Assembly: GCA_030686995.1 (NCBI GenBank)
Contig: CM060697.1
Coordinates: forward strand, 40,955,959 to 41,019,958
Direction: 5' to 3'
From: Artemisia argyi
Lineage: Eukaryota > Streptophyta > Magnoliopsida > Asterales > Asteraceae
DNA: 64,000 nucleotides
Shown: positions 23,016 through 36,894 of the stretch, one piece after another
How the letters are laid out: each line of letters starts with the position of its first letter
Numbering within the stretch: position 1 is the first letter of the stretch
The notes under the pieces: generated by a model
Databases searched by the model: none
What the model was told of the DNA's origin: nothing
Seen by the model: only the letters and a program-made list of their open reading frames with translations
Program-made: the position numbers and the translations under genes

Positions 23016-26000
23016 TTGTCCCTAATGCTTGCACACTTGATAAGAGCAATTGTCACTTACATGATGAGACCCGTTGTCCCTAAAGGCTAACTTTATGAGG
23101 GCAATATGTCTCTTACATGATAAGAGCCGTTGTCCCTAAAGACTCACTTGTTGAGAGCAATTGTACCTTACTTTATGGGAGCCGTTCTCCCTAAACGCTT
23201 GCTCACTTGATGAGAGCAATTGTCCTTTACATGATGATAGCCGTTGTCCCTAATGCTTGCTCACATGACAAGAGCAATTGTCACTTGCATGTTGAGATCC
23301 GTTGTCCCTAAAGGCTAACTTTATGAGGGCGATTTGTCCTTTACAGGATAAGAGCCGTTGTCCCTAAAGACTCACTTGTTGATAGAAATTGTACCTCACT
23401 TTATGGGAGCTGTTGTCCCAAAATGCTGCTCACTTGATGAGAGCAATTGCCCTTTACATGATGATAGCCGTTGTCCCTAATGCTTACACACTCGATAAGA
23501 GCAACTGTCACTTACATAATGAGATCCATTGTCCCTATAGGCTAAGTTTATGAGGGCGATTTGTCCTTTACAAGATAAAAGCTGTTGTCCCTAAAGGCTC
23601 ACTGGTTGAGAGAAATTGTACCTTACTTTATGGGAGCCGTTGTCCCTAAATGCTGCTCACTTGATGAGAGCAATTGCCCTTTACATGATGATAGTCGTTG
23701 TCCCTAATGCTTACACACTCGATAAGAGCAACTGTCACATACATGATGAGATCCATTGTCCCTAAAGGATAACTTTATGAGGGCAATTTGTCCCTTACAT
23801 AATAAGAGTCGTTGTCCCTAAAGGCTCACTTGTTGAGAGCTATTGTACCTTAGTTTATGGGACCCGTTGTCCCTAAACGCTTTCTCACTTGATGAGAGCA
23901 ATTGTCCATTACACGTTGATTGCCGTTGTCCCTAATGCTTGCACACTTGATAAGAGCAATTGTCACTTACATGATGAGACCCGTTGTCCCTAAAGGCTAA
24001 CTTTATGAGGGCAATATGTCCCTTACATGATAAGAGCCGCTGTCCCTGAAGACTCACTTGTTGAGAGCAATTGTACCTTAATTTATGGGAGCCGTTATCC
24101 CTAAACGCTTGCTCACTTGATGAGAGAAATTGCCCTTTACATGATGATAGCCGTTGTCCCTAATGCTTTCACACTCGATAAGAGCAACTGTCACTTACAT
24201 GATGAGATCCATTGTCCCCAAAGGCTAACTTTATGAGGGCAATTTGTCCATTACATAATAAGAGTCGTTGTCCCTAAAGGCTCATTTGTTAGGAGCTATT
24301 GTACCTTAGTTTATGGGACCCGTTGTCCCTAAACGCTTTCTCACTTGATGAGAGCAATTGTCCATTACACGTTGATTGCCGTTGTCCCTAATGCTTGCAC
24401 ACTTGATAAGAGCAATTGTCACTTACATGATGAGACCCGTTGTCCCTAAAGGCTAACTTTATGAGGGCAACTGTCACTTACATAATGAGATCCATTGTCC
24501 CTAAAGGCTAAGTTTATGAGGGCGATTTGTCCTTTACATGACAAAAGCTGTTGTCCCTAAAGGCTCACTTGTTGAGAGAAATTGTACCTTACTTTATGGG
24601 AGCCGTTGTCCCTAAATGCTGCTCACTTGATGAGAGCAATTGCCCTTTACATGATGATAGTCGTTGTCCCGAATGCTTACACACTCGATAAGAGCAACTG
24701 TCACTTACATGATGAGATCCATTGTCCCTAAAGGATGACTTTATGAGGGCAATTTGTCCCTTACATAATAAGAGTCGTTGTCCCTAAAGGCTCACTTGTT
24801 GAGAGCTATTGTACCTTAGTTTATGGGACCCGTTGTCCCTAAACGCTTTCTCACTTGATGAGAGCAATTGTCCATTACACGTTGATTGCCGTTGTCCCTA
24901 ATGCTTGCACACTTGATAAGAGCAATTGTCACTTACATGATGAGACCCGTTGTCCCTAAAGGCTAACTTTATGAGGGCAATATGTCCCTTACATGATAAG
25001 AGCCGTTGTCCCTAAAGACTCACTTGTTGAGAGCAATTGTACCTTACTTTATGGGAGCCGTTATCCCTAAACGCTTGCTCACTTGATGAGAGCAATTGCC
25101 CTTTACATGATGATAGCCGTTGTCCCTAATGCTTTCACACTCGATAAGAGCAACTGTCACTTACATGATGAGATCCATTGTCCCCAAAGGCTAACTTTAT
25201 GAGGGCAATTTGTCCCTTACATAATAAGAGTCGTTGTCCCTAAAGGCTCACTTGTTGAGAGCTATTGTACCTTAGTTTATGGGACCCGTTGTCCTTAAAC
25301 GCTGTCTCACTTGATGAGAGCAATTGTCCATTACACGTTGATTACCGTTGTCCCTAATGCTTGCACACTTGATAAGAGCAATTGTCACTTACATGATGAG
25401 ACCCGTTGTCCCTAAAGGCTAACTTTATGAGGGCAATATGTCTCTTACATGATAAGAGCCGTTGTCCCTAAAGACTCACTTGTTGAGAGCAATTGTACCT
25501 TACTTTATGGGAGCCGTTCTCCCTAAACGCTTGCTCACTTGATGAGAGCAATTGTCCTTTACATGATGATAGCCGTTGTCCCTAATGCTTGCACACTTGA
25601 CAAGAGCAATTGTCACTTGCATGTTGAGATCCGTTGTCCCTAAAGGCTAACTTTATGAGGGCGATTTGTCCTTTACATGATAAGAGCCGTTGTCCCTAAA
25701 GGCTCACTTGTTGATAGAAATTGTACCTCACTTTATGGGAGCTGTTGTCCCAAAATGCTGCTCACTTGATGAGAGCAATTGCCCTTTACATGATGATAGC
25801 CGTTGTCCCTAATGCTTACACACTCGATAAGAGCAACTGTCACTTACATAATGAGATCCATTGTCCCTAAAGGCTAAGTTTATGAGGGCGATTTGTTCTT
25901 TACAAGATAAAAGCTGTTGTCCCTAAAGGCTCACTTGTTGAGAGAAATTGTACCTTACTTTATGGGAGCCGTTGTCCCTAAATGCTGCTCACTTGATGAG

Positions 26001-27623
26001 AGCAATTGCCCTTTACATGATGATAGTCGTTGTCCCTAATGCTTACACACTCGATAAGAGCAACTGTCACTTACATGATGAGATCCATTGTCCCTAAAGG
26101 ATAACTTTATGAGGGCAATTTGTCCCTTACATAATAAGAGTCGTTGTCCCTAAAGGCTCACTTGTTGAGAGCTATTGTACCTTAGTTTATGGGACCCGTT
26201 GTCCCTAAACGCATTCTCACTTGATGAGAGCAATTGTCCATTACACGTTGATTGCCGTTGTCCCTAATGCTTGCACACTTGATAAGAGCAATTGTCACTT
26301 ACATGATGAGACCCGTTGTCCCTAAAGGCTAACTTTATGAGGGCAATATGTCCCTTACATGATAAGAGCCGTTGTCCCTAAAGACTCACTTGTTGAGAGC
26401 AATTGTACCTTACTTTATGGGAGCCGTTATCCCTAAACGCTTGCTCACTTGATGAGAGCAATTGCCCTTTACATGATGATAGCCGTTGTCCCTAATGCTT
26501 TCACACTCGATAAGAGCAACTGTCACTTACATGATGAGATCCATTGTCCCCAAAGGCTAACTTTATGAGGGCAATTTGTCCCTTACATAATAAGAGTCGT
26601 TGTCCCTAAAGGCTCACTTGTTAGGAGCTATTGTACCTTAGTTTATGGGACCCGTTGTCCGTAAACGCTTTCTCACTTGATGAGAGCAATTGTCCATTAC
26701 ACGTTAATTGCCGTTATCCCTAATGCTTGCACACTTGATAAGAGCAATTGTCACTTACATGATGAGACCCGTTGTCCCTAAAGGCTAACTTTATGAGGGC
26801 AATATGTCTCTTACATGATAAGAGCCGTTGTCCCTAAAGACTCACTTGTTGAGAGCAATTGTACCTTACTTTATGGGAGCCGTTCTCCCTAAACGCTTGC
26901 TCACTTGATGAGAGCAATTGTCCTTTACATGATGATAGCCGTTGTCCCTAATGCTTGCACACTTGACAAGAGCAATTGTCACTTACATGTTGAGATCCGT
27001 TGTCCCTAAAGGCTAACTTTATGAGGGCGATTTGTCCTTTACATGATAAGAGCCGTTGTCCCTAAAGGCTCACTTGTTGATAGAAATTGTACCTCACTTT
27101 ATGGGAGCCGTTGTCCTAAAATGCTGCTCACTTGATGAGAGCAATTGCCCTTTACATGATGATAGCCGTTGTCCCTAATGCTTACACACTCGATAAGAGC
27201 AACTATCACTTACATAATGAGATCCATTGTCCCTAAAGGCTAAGTTTATGAGGGCGATTTGTCCTTTACATGATAAAAGCTGTTGTCCCTAAAGGCTCAC
27301 TTGTTGAGAGAAATTGTACCTTACTTTATGGGAGCCGTTGTCCCTAAATGCTGCTCACTTGATGAGAGCAATTGCCCTTTACATGATGATAGTCGTTGTC
27401 CCTAATGCTTACACACTCGATAAGAGCAACTGTCACTTACATGATGAGATCCATTGTCCTTAAAGGATAACTTTATGAGGGCAATTTGTCCCTTACATAA
27501 TAAGAGTCGTTGTCCCTAAAGGCTCACTTGTTGAGAGCTATTGTACCTTAGTTTATGGGACCCGTTGTCCCTAAACGCTTTCTCACTTGATGAGAGCAAT
27601 TATCCATTACACGTTGATTGCCG
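23016..27623 (+). repeat. 4,608-bp block, copy of the 5,064-bp block minus one 456-bp unit
   Basis: Units 910 (23016), 456 (23926), 510 (24382), 456 (24892), 910 (25348), 456 (26258), 910 (26714). The offset to the previous block is 5,064 bp up to about 25.3 kb and 4,608 bp after it, because only one of the two consecutive 456-bp units is present. TCTTAAAGGATAAC is not seen, but TGTCCTTAAAGGATAAC occurs in both final T4s (near 22849 and 27457). Confidence 0.92.
24382..24891 (+). repeat. 510-bp unit, copy 2
   Basis: Same join at 24465, offset 5,064. Shares GATGACTTTATG in T4 with copy 1. Confidence 0.92.
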
Positions 27624-30600
27624 TTGTCCCTAATGCTTGCACACTTGATAAGAGCAATTGTCACTTACATGATGAGACCCGTTGTCCCTAAAGGCTAACT
27701 TTATGAGGGCAATATGTCTCTTACATGATAAGAGCCGTTGTCCCTAAAGACTCACTTGTTGAGAGCAATTGTACCTTACTTTATGGGAGCCGTTCTCCCT
27801 AAACGCTTGCTCACTTGATGAGAGCAATTGTCCTTTACATGATGATAGCCGTTGTCCCTAATGCTTGCACACATGACAAGAGCAATTGTCACTTGCATGT
27901 GGAGATCCGTTGTCCCTAAAGGCTAACTTTATGAGGGCGATTTGTCCTTTACATGATAAGAGCCGTTGTCCCTAAAGGCTCACTTGTTGATAGAAATTGT
28001 ACCTCACTTTATGGGAGCTGTTGTCCCAAAATGCTGCTCACTTGATGAGAGCAATTGCCCTTTACATGATGATAGCCGTTGTCCCTAATGCTTACACACT
28101 CGATATGAGCAACTGTCACTTACATAATGAGATCCATTGTCCCTAAAGGCTAAGTTTATGAGGGCGATTTGTCCTTTACAAGATAAAAGCTGTTGTCCCT
28201 AAAGGCTCACTTGTTGAGAGAAATTGTACCTTACTTTATGGGAGCCGTTGTCCCTAAATGCTGCTCACTTGATGAGAGCAATTGCCCTTTACATGATGAT
28301 AGTCGTTGTCCCTAATGCTTACACACTCGATAAGAGCAACTGTCACTTACATGATGAGATCCATTGTCCCTAAAGGATAACTTTATGAGGGCAATTTGTC
28401 CCTTACAATATAATAGTCGTTGTCCCTAAAGGCTCACTTGTTGAGAGCTATTGTACCTTAGTTTATGGGACCCGTTTTCCCTAAACGCTTTCTCACTTGA
28501 TGAGAGCAATTGTCCATTACACGTTGATTGCCGTTGTCCCTAATGCTTGCACACTTGATAAGAGCAATTGTCACTTACATGATGAGACCCGTTGTCCCTA
28601 AAGGCTAACTTTATGAGGGCAATATGTCCCTTACATGATAAGAGCCGCTGTCCCTGAAGACTCACTTGTTGAGAGCAATTGTACCTTAATTTATGGGAGC
28701 CGTTATCCCTAAACGCTTGCTCACTTGATGAGAGCAATTGCCCTTTACATGATGATAGCCGTTGTCCCTAATGCTTTCACACTCGATAAGAGCAACTGTC
28801 ACTTACATGATGAGATCCATTGTCCCCAAAGGCTAACTTTTTGAGGGCAATTTGTCCCTTACATAATAAGAGTCGTTGTCCCTAAAGGCTCAGTTGTTAG
28901 GAGCTATTGTACCTTAGTTTATGGGACCCGTTGTCCCTAAACGCTTTCTCACTTGATGAGAGCAATTGTCCATTACACGTTGATTGCCGTTGTCCCTAAT
29001 GCTTGCACACTTGATAAGAGCAACTGTCACTTACATGATGAGACCCGTTGTCCCAAAAGGCTAACTTTATGAGGGCAACTGTCATTTACATAATGAGATC
29101 CATTGTCCCTAAAGGCTAAGTTTATGAGGGCGATTTGTCCTTTACATGACAAAAGCTGTTGTCCCTTAAGGCTCACTTGTTGAGAGAAATTGTACCTTAC
29201 TTTATGGGAGCCGTTGTCCCTAAATGCTGCTCACTTGATGAGAGCAATTGCCCTTTACATGATGATAGTCGTTGTCCCTAATGCTTACACACTCGATAAG
29301 AGCAACTGTCACTTACATGATGAGATCCATTGTCCCTAAAGGATGACTTTATGAGGGCAATTTGTCCCTTACATAATAAGAGTCGTTGTCCCTAAAGGCT
29401 CACTTGTTGAGAGCTATTGTACCTTAGTTTATGGGACCCGTTGTCCCTAAACGCTTTCTCACTTGATGAGAGCAATTGTCCATTACACGTTGATTGCCGT
29501 TGTCCCTAATGCTTGCACACTTGATAAGAGCAATTGTCACTTACATGATGAGACCCGTTGTCCCTATAGGCTAACTTTATGAGGGCAATTTGTCCCTTAC
29601 ATGATAAGAGCCGTTGTCCCTAAAGACTCACTTGTTGAGAGCAATTGTACCTTACTTTATGGGAGCCGTTATCCCTAAACGCTTGCTCACTTGATGAGAG
29701 CAATTGCCCTTTACATGATGATAGCCGTTGTCCCTAATGCTTTCACACTCGATAAGAGCAACTGTCACTTACATGATGAGATCCACTGTCCCCAAAGGCT
29801 AACTTTATGAGGGCAATTTGTCCCTTACATAATAAGAGTCGTTGTCCCTAAAGGCTCACTTGTTGAGAGCTATTGTACCTTAGTTTATGGGACCCGTTGT
29901 CCTTAAACGCTGTCTCACTTGATGAGAGCAATTGTCCATTACACGTTGATTGCCGTTGTCCCTAATGCTTGCACACTTGATAAGAGCAATTGTCACTTAC
30001 ATGATGAGACCCGTTGTCCCTAAAGGCTAACTTTATGAGGGCAATATGTCTCTTACATGATAAGAGCCGTTGTCCCTAAAGACTCACTTGTTGAGAGCAA
30101 TTGTACCTTACTTTATGGGAGCCGTTCTCCCTAAACGCTTGCTCACTTGATGAGAGCAATTGTCCTTTACATGATTATAGCCGTTGTCCCTAATGCTTGC
30201 ACACTTGACAAGAGCAATTGTCACTTGCATGTTGAGATCCGTTGTCCCTAAAGGCTAACTTTATGAGGGCGATTTGTCCTTTACATGATAAGAGCCGTTG
30301 TCCCTAAAGGCTCACTTGTTGATAGAAATTGTACCTCACTTTATGGGAGCTGTTGTCCCAAAATGCTGCTCACTTGATGAGAGCAATTGCCCTTTACATG
30401 ATGATAGCCGTTGTCCCTAATGCTTACACACTCGATAAGAGCAACTGTCACTTACATAATGAGATCCATTGTCCCTGAAGGCTAAGTTTATGAGGGCGAT
30501 TTGTTCTTTACAAGATAAAAGCTGTTGTCCCTAAAGGCTCACTTGTTGAGAGAAATTGTACCTTACTTTATGGGAGCCGTTGTCCCTAAATGCTGCTCAC

Positions 30601-32231
30601 TTGATGAGAGCAATTGCCCTTTACATGATGATAGTCGTTGTCCCTAATGCTTAGACACTCGATAAGAGCAACTGTCACTTACATGATGAGATCCATTGTC
30701 CCTAAAGGATAACTTTATGAGGGCAATTTGTCCCTTACATAATAAGAGTCGTTGTCCCTAAAGGCTCACTTGTTGAGAGCTATTGTACCTTAGTTTATGG
30801 GACCCGTTGTCCCTAAACGCTTTCTCACTTGATGCGAGCAATTGTCCATTACACGTTGATTGCCGTTGTCCCTAATGCTTGCACACTTGATAAGAGCAAT
30901 TGTCACTTACATGATGAGACCCGTTGTCCCTAAAGGCTAACTTTATGAGGGCAATATGTCCCTTACATGATAAGAGCCGTTGTCCCTAAAGACTCACTTG
31001 TTGAGAGCAATTGTACCTTACTTTATGGGAGCCGTTATCCCTAAACGCTTGCTCACTTGATGAGAGCAATTGCCCTTTACATGATGATAGCCGTTGTCCC
31101 TAATGCTTTCACACTCGATAAGAGCAACTGTCACTTACATGATGAGATCCATTGTCCCCAAAGGCTAACTTTATGACGGCAATTTGTCCCTTACATAATA
31201 AGAGTCGTTGTCCCTAAAGGCTCACTTGTTAGGAGCTATTGTACCTTAGTTTATGGGACCCGTTGTCCCTAAACGCTTTCTTACTTGATGAGAGCAATTG
31301 TCCATTACACGTTGATTGCCGTTGTCCCTAATGCTTGCACACTTGATAAGAGCAATTGTCACTTACATGATGAGACCCGTTGTCCCTAAAGGCTAACTTT
31401 ATGAGGGCAATATGTCTCTTACATGATAAGAGCCGTTGTCCCTAAAGACTCACTTGTTGAGAGCAATTGTACCTTACTTTATGGGAGCCGTTCTCCCTAA
31501 ACGCTTGCTCACTTGATGAGAGCAATTGTCCTTTACATGATGATAGCCGTTGTCCCTAATGCTTGCACACATGACAAGAGCAATTGTCACTTGCATGTTG
31601 AGATCCGTTGTCCCTAAAGGCTAACTTTATGAGGGCGATTTGTCCTTTACATGATAAGAGCCGTTGTCCCTAAAGGCTCACTTGTTGATAGAAATTGTAC
31701 CTCACTTTATGGGAGCCGTTGTCCTAAAATGCTGCTCACTTGATGAGAGCAATTGCCCTTTACATGATGATAGCCGTTGTCCCTAATGCTTACACACTCG
31801 ATATGAGCAACTGTCACTTACATAATGAGATCCATTGTCCCTAAAGGCTAAGTTTATGAGGGCGATTTGTCCTTTACAAGATAAAAGCTGTTGTCCCTAA
31901 AGGCTCACTTGTTGAGAGAAATTGTACCTTACTTTATGGGAGCCGTTGTCCCTAAATGCTGCTCACTTGATGAGAGCAATTGCCCTTTACATGATGATAG
32001 TCGTTGTCCCTAATGCTTACACACTCGATAAGAGCAACTGTCACTTACATGATGAGATCCATTGTCCCTAAAGGATAACTTTATGAGGGCAATTTGTCCC
32101 TTACAATATAATAGTCGTTGTCCCTAAAGGCTCACTTGTTGAGAGCTATTGTACCTTAGTTTATGGGACCCGTTTTCCCTAAACGCTTTCTCACTTGATG
32201 AGAGCAATTGTCCATTACACGTTGATTGCCG
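27624..32231 (+). repeat. 4,608-bp block, third related copy
   Basis: Units 910 (27624), 456 (28534), 510 (28990), 456 (29500), 910 (29956), 456 (30866), 910 (31322). Block-specific markers are CACTCGATATGAGC near 28102 and 31800, TTACAATATAATAGTCG near 28405 and 32103, CCGTTTTCCC near 28474 and 32172, CTCAGTTGTTAGG near 28890, and AAGCTGTTGTCCCTTAAGG near 29153. The final 910-bp unit resembles the first, which marks an internal 3,698-bp repeat (28534 to 32232). Confidence 0.9.
28990..29499 (+). repeat. 510-bp unit, copy 3
   Basis: Same join at 29073, offset 4,608. Adds CTGTCATTTAC and TCCCTTAAGG, which the next two copies also carry. Confidence 0.92.
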
Positions 32232-35200
32232 TTGTCCCTAATGCTTGCACACTTGATAAGAGCAATTGTCACTTACATGATGAGACCCGTTGTCCCTAAA
32301 GGCTAACTTTATGAGGGCAATATGTCCCTTACATGATAAGAGCCACTGTCCCTGAAGACTCACTTGTTGAGAGCAATTGTACCTTAATTTATGGGAGCCG
32401 TTATCCCTAAACGCTTGCTCACTTGATGAGAGCAATTGCCCTTTACATGATGATAGCCGTTGTCCCTAATGCTTTCACACTCGATAAGAGCAACTGTCAC
32501 TTACATGATGAGATCCATTGTCCCCAAAGGCTAACTTTATGAGGGCAATTTGTCCCTTACATAATAAGAGTCGTTGTCCCTAAAGGCTCAGTTGTTAGGA
32601 GCTATTGTACCTTAGTTTATGGGACCCGTTGTCCCTAAACGCTTTCTCACTTGATGAGAGCAATTGTCCATTACACGTTGATTGCCGTTGTCCCTAATGC
32701 TTGCACACTTGATAAGAGCAATTGTCACTTACATGATGAGACCCGTTGTCCCTAAAGGCTAACTTTATGAGGGCAACTGTCATTTACATAATGAGATCCA
32801 TTGTCCCTAAAGGCTAAGTTTATGAGGGCGATTTGTCCTTTACATGACAAAAGCTGTTGTCCCTTAAGGCTCACTTGTTGAGAGAAATTGTACCTTACTT
32901 TATGGGAGCCGTTGTCCCTAAATGCTGCTCACTTGATGAGAGCAATTGCCCTTTACATGATGATAGTCGTTGTCCCTAATGCTTACACACTCGATAAGAG
33001 CAACTGTCACTTACATGATGAGATCCATTGTCCCCAAAGGCTAACTTTATGAGGGCAATTTGTCCCTTACATAATAAGAGTCGTTGTCCCTAAAGGCTCA
33101 CTTGTTGAGAGCTATTGTACCTTAGTTTATGGGACCCGTTGTCCTTAAACGCTGTCTCACTTGATGAGAGCAATTGTCCATTACACGTTGATTGCCGTTG
33201 TCCCTAATGCTTGCACACTTGATAAGAGCAATTGCACTTACATGATGAGACCCGTTGTCCCTAAAGGCTAACTTTATGAGGGCAATATGTCTCTTACATG
33301 ATAAGAGCCGTTGTCCCTAAAGACTCACTTGTTGAGAGCAATTGTACCTTACTTTATGGGAGCCGTTCTCCCTAAACGCTTGCTCACTTGATGAGAGCAA
33401 TTGTCCTTTACATGATGATAGCCGTTGTCCCTAATGCTTGCACACTTGACAAGAGCAATTGTCACTTGCATGTTGAGATCCGTTGTCCCTAAAGGCTAAC
33501 TTTATGAGGGCGATTTGTCCTTTACATGATAAGAGCCGTTGTCCCAAAAGGCTCACTTGTTGATAGAAATTGTACCTCACTTTATGGGAGCTGTTGTCCC
33601 AAAATGCTGCTCACTTGATGAGAGCAATTGCCCTTTACATGATGATAGCCGTTGTCCCTAATGCTTACACACTCGATAAGAGCAACTGTCACTTACATAA
33701 TGAGATCCATTGTCCCTAAAGGCTAAGTTTATGAGGGCGATTTGTTCTTTACAAGATAAAAGCTGTTGTCCCTAAAGGCTCACTTGTTGAGAGAAATTGT
33801 ACCTTACTTTATGGGAGCCGTTGTCCCTAAATGCTGCTCACTTGATGAGAGCAATTGCCCTTTACATGATGATAGTCGTTGTCCCTAATGCTTAGACACT
33901 CGATAAGAGCAACTGTCACTTACATGATGAGATCCATTGTCCCTAAAGGATAACTTTATGAGGGCAATTTGTCCCTTACATAATAAGAGTCGTTGTCCCT
34001 AAAGGCTCACTTGTTGAGAGCTATTGTACCTTAGTTTATGGGACCCGTTGTCCCTAAACGCTTTCTCACTTGATGCGAGCAATTGTCCATTACACGTTGA
34101 TTGCCGTTGTCCCTAATGCTTGCACACTTGATAAGAGCAATTGTCACTTACATGATGAGACCCGTTGTCCCTAAAGGCTAACTTTATGAGGGCAATATGT
34201 CCCTTACATGATAAGAGCCGTTGTCCCTAAAGACTCACTTGTTGAGAGCAATTGTACCTTACTTTATGGGAGCCGTTATCCCTAAACGCTTGCTCACTTG
34301 ATGAGAGCAATTGCCCTTTACATGATGATAGCCGTTGTCCCTAATGCTTTCACACTCGATAAGAGCAACTGTCACTTACATGATGAGATCCACTGTCCCC
34401 AAAGGCTAACTTTATGAGGGCAATTTGTCCCTTACATAATAAGAGTCGTTGTCCCTAAAGGCTCACTTGTTGAGAGCTATTGTACCTTAGTTTATGGGAC
34501 CCGTTGTCCTTAAACGCTGTCTCACTTGATGAGAGCAATTGTCCATTACACGTTGATTGTCGTTGTCCCTAATGCTTGCACACTTGATAAGAGCAATTGT
34601 CACTTACATGATGAGACCCGTTGTCCCTAAAGGCTAACTTTATGAGGGCAATATGTCTCTTACATGATAAGAGCCGTTGTCCCTAAAGACTCACTTGTTG
34701 AGAGCAATTGTACCTTACTTTATGGGAGCCGTTCTCCCTAAACGCTTGCTCACTTGATGAGAGCAATTGTCCTTTACATGATGATAGCCGTTGTCCCTAA
34801 TGCTTGCACACATGACAAGAGCAATTGTCACTTGCATGTTGAGATCCGTTGTCCCTAAAGGCTAACTTTATGAGGGCGATTTGTCCTTTACATGATAAGA
34901 GCCGTTGTCCCTAAAGGCTCACTTGTTGATAGAAATTGTACCTCACTTTATAGGAGCTGTTGTCCCAAAATGCTGCTCACTTGATGAGAGCAATTGCCCT
35001 TTACATGATGATAGCCGTTGTCCCTAATGCTTACACACTCGATATGAGCAACTGTCACTTACATAATGAGATCCATTGTCCCTAAAGGCTAAGTTTATGA
35101 GGGCGATTTGTCCTTTACAAGATAAAAGCTGTTGTCCCTAAAGGCTCACTTGTTGAGAGAAATTGTACCTTACTTTATGGGAGCCGTTGTCCCTAAATGC

Positions 35201-35472
35201 TGCTCACTTGATGAGAGCAATTGCCCTTTACATGATGATAGTCGTTGTCCCTAATGCTTACACACTCGATAAGAGCAACTGTCACTTACATGATGAGATC
35301 CATTGTCCCTAAAGGATAACTTTATGAGGGCAATTTGTCCCTTACAATATAATAGTCGTTGTCCCTAAAGGCTCACTTGTTGAGAGCTATTGTACCTTAG
35401 TTTATGGGACCCGTTGTCCCTAAACGCTTTCTCACTTGATGAGAGCAATTGTCCATTACACGTTGATTGCCG
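32232..35472 (+). repeat. 3,241-bp block, shortened copy of the 3,698-bp repeat
   Basis: Units 456 (32232), 510 (32688), 909 (33198), 456 (34107), 910 (34563). Markers match 28534-32231 at offset 3,698 up to about 33.0 kb and 3,241 after it; the missing length is one 456-bp unit plus one base lost in CAATTGCACTTAC near 33229. The GCCACTGTCCCTGAAG form near 32341 is a further change of the shared GCCGCTGTCCC marker. Confidence 0.9.
32688..33197 (+). repeat. 510-bp unit, copy 4, with hybrid T4
   Basis: Same join at 32771. Its T4 starts at 32970 as the 910-unit form (TGCTTACACAC) but continues from about 33020 as the 456-unit form (TGTCCCCAAAGG, then CCTTAAACGCTGTCTC). The switch at roughly 32988-33032 accounts for the 456 bp missing from this block. 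Confidence 0.88.
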
Positions 35473-35928
35473 TTGTCCCTAATGCTTGCACACTTGATAA
35501 GAGCAATTGTCACTTACATGATGAGACCCGTTGTCCCTAAAGGCTAACTTTATGAGGGCAATATGTCCCTTACATGATAAGAGCCGCTGTCCCTGAAGAC
35601 TCACTTGTTGAGAGCAATTGTACCTTAATTTATGGGAGCCGTTATCCCTAAACGCTTGCTCACTTGATGAGAGCAATTGCCCTTTACATGATGATAGCCG
35701 TTGTCCCTAATGCTTTCACACTCGATAAGAGCAACTGTCACTTACATGATGAGATCCATTGTCCCCAAAGGCTAACTTTATGAGGGCAATTTGTCCCTTA
35801 CATAATAAGAGTCGTTGTCCCTAAAGGCTCAGTTGTTAGGAGCTATTGTACCTTAGTTTATGGGACCCGTTGTCCCTAAACGCTTTCTCACTTGATGAGA
35901 GCAATTGTCCATTACACGTTGATTGCCG

Positions 35929-36438
35929 TTGTCCCTAATGCTTGCACACTTGATAAGAGCAATTGTCACTTACATGATGAGACCCGTTGTCCCTAAAGGC
36001 TAACTTTATGAGGGCAACTGTCATTTACATAATGAGATCCATTGTCCCTAAAGGCTAAGTTTATGAGGGCGATTTGTCCTTTACATGACAAAAGCTGTTG
36101 TCCCTTAAGGCTCACTTGTTGAGAGAAATTGTACCTTACTTTATGGGAGCCGTTGTCCCTAAATGCTGCTCACTTGATGAGAGCAATTGCCCTTTACATG
36201 ATGATAGTCGTTGTCCCTAATGCTTACACACTCGATAAGAGCAACTGTCACTTACATGATGAGATCCATTGTCCCTAAAGGATGACTTTATGAGGGCAAT
36301 TTGTCCCTTACACAATAAGAGTCGTTGTCCCAAAAGGCTCACTTGTTGAGAGCTATTGTACCTTAGTTTATGGGACCCGTTGTCCCTAAACGCTTTCTCA
36401 CTTGATGAGAGCAATTGTCCATTACACGTTGATTGCCG
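35929..36438 (+). repeat. 510-bp unit, copy 5
   Basis: Same join at 36012, offset 3,241 from copy 4, but its T4 has GGATGACTT as in copies 1-3, so it was not copied from the hybrid T4. Confidence 0.9.
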
Positions 36439-36894
36439 TTGTCCCTAATGCTTGCACACTAGATAAGAGCAATTGTCACATACATGATGAGACCCGTTGT
36501 CCCTAAAGGCTAACTTTATGAGGGCAATATGTCCCTTACATGATAAGAGCCGTTGTCCCTAAAGACTCACTTGTTGAGAGCAATTGTACCTTACTTTATG
36601 GGAGCCGTTATCCCTAAACGCTTGCTCACTTGATGAGAGCAATTGCCCTTTACATGATGATAGCCGTTGTCCCTAATGCTTTCACACTCGATAAGAGCAA
36701 CTGTCACTTACATGATGAGATCCACTGTCCCCAAAGGCTAACTTTATGAGGGCAATTTGTCCCTTACATAATAAGAGTCGTTGTCCCTAAAGGCTCACTT
36801 GTTGAGAGCTATTGTACCTTAGTTTATAGGACCCGTTGTCCTTAAACGCTGTCTCACTTGATGAGAGCAATTGTCCATTACACGTTGATTGCCG

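Noticed and set aside
28540..28737. 65-codon open frames on the - strand at 28540, 32238, 35479, 36217, 39406 and 40316
   Set aside because: They appear in units where CCCTAAAG became CCCTGAAG or CCCAAAAG, removing a reverse-strand TAG stop. They begin with TTG inside the repeat and follow monomer variants, with no sign of coding selection.
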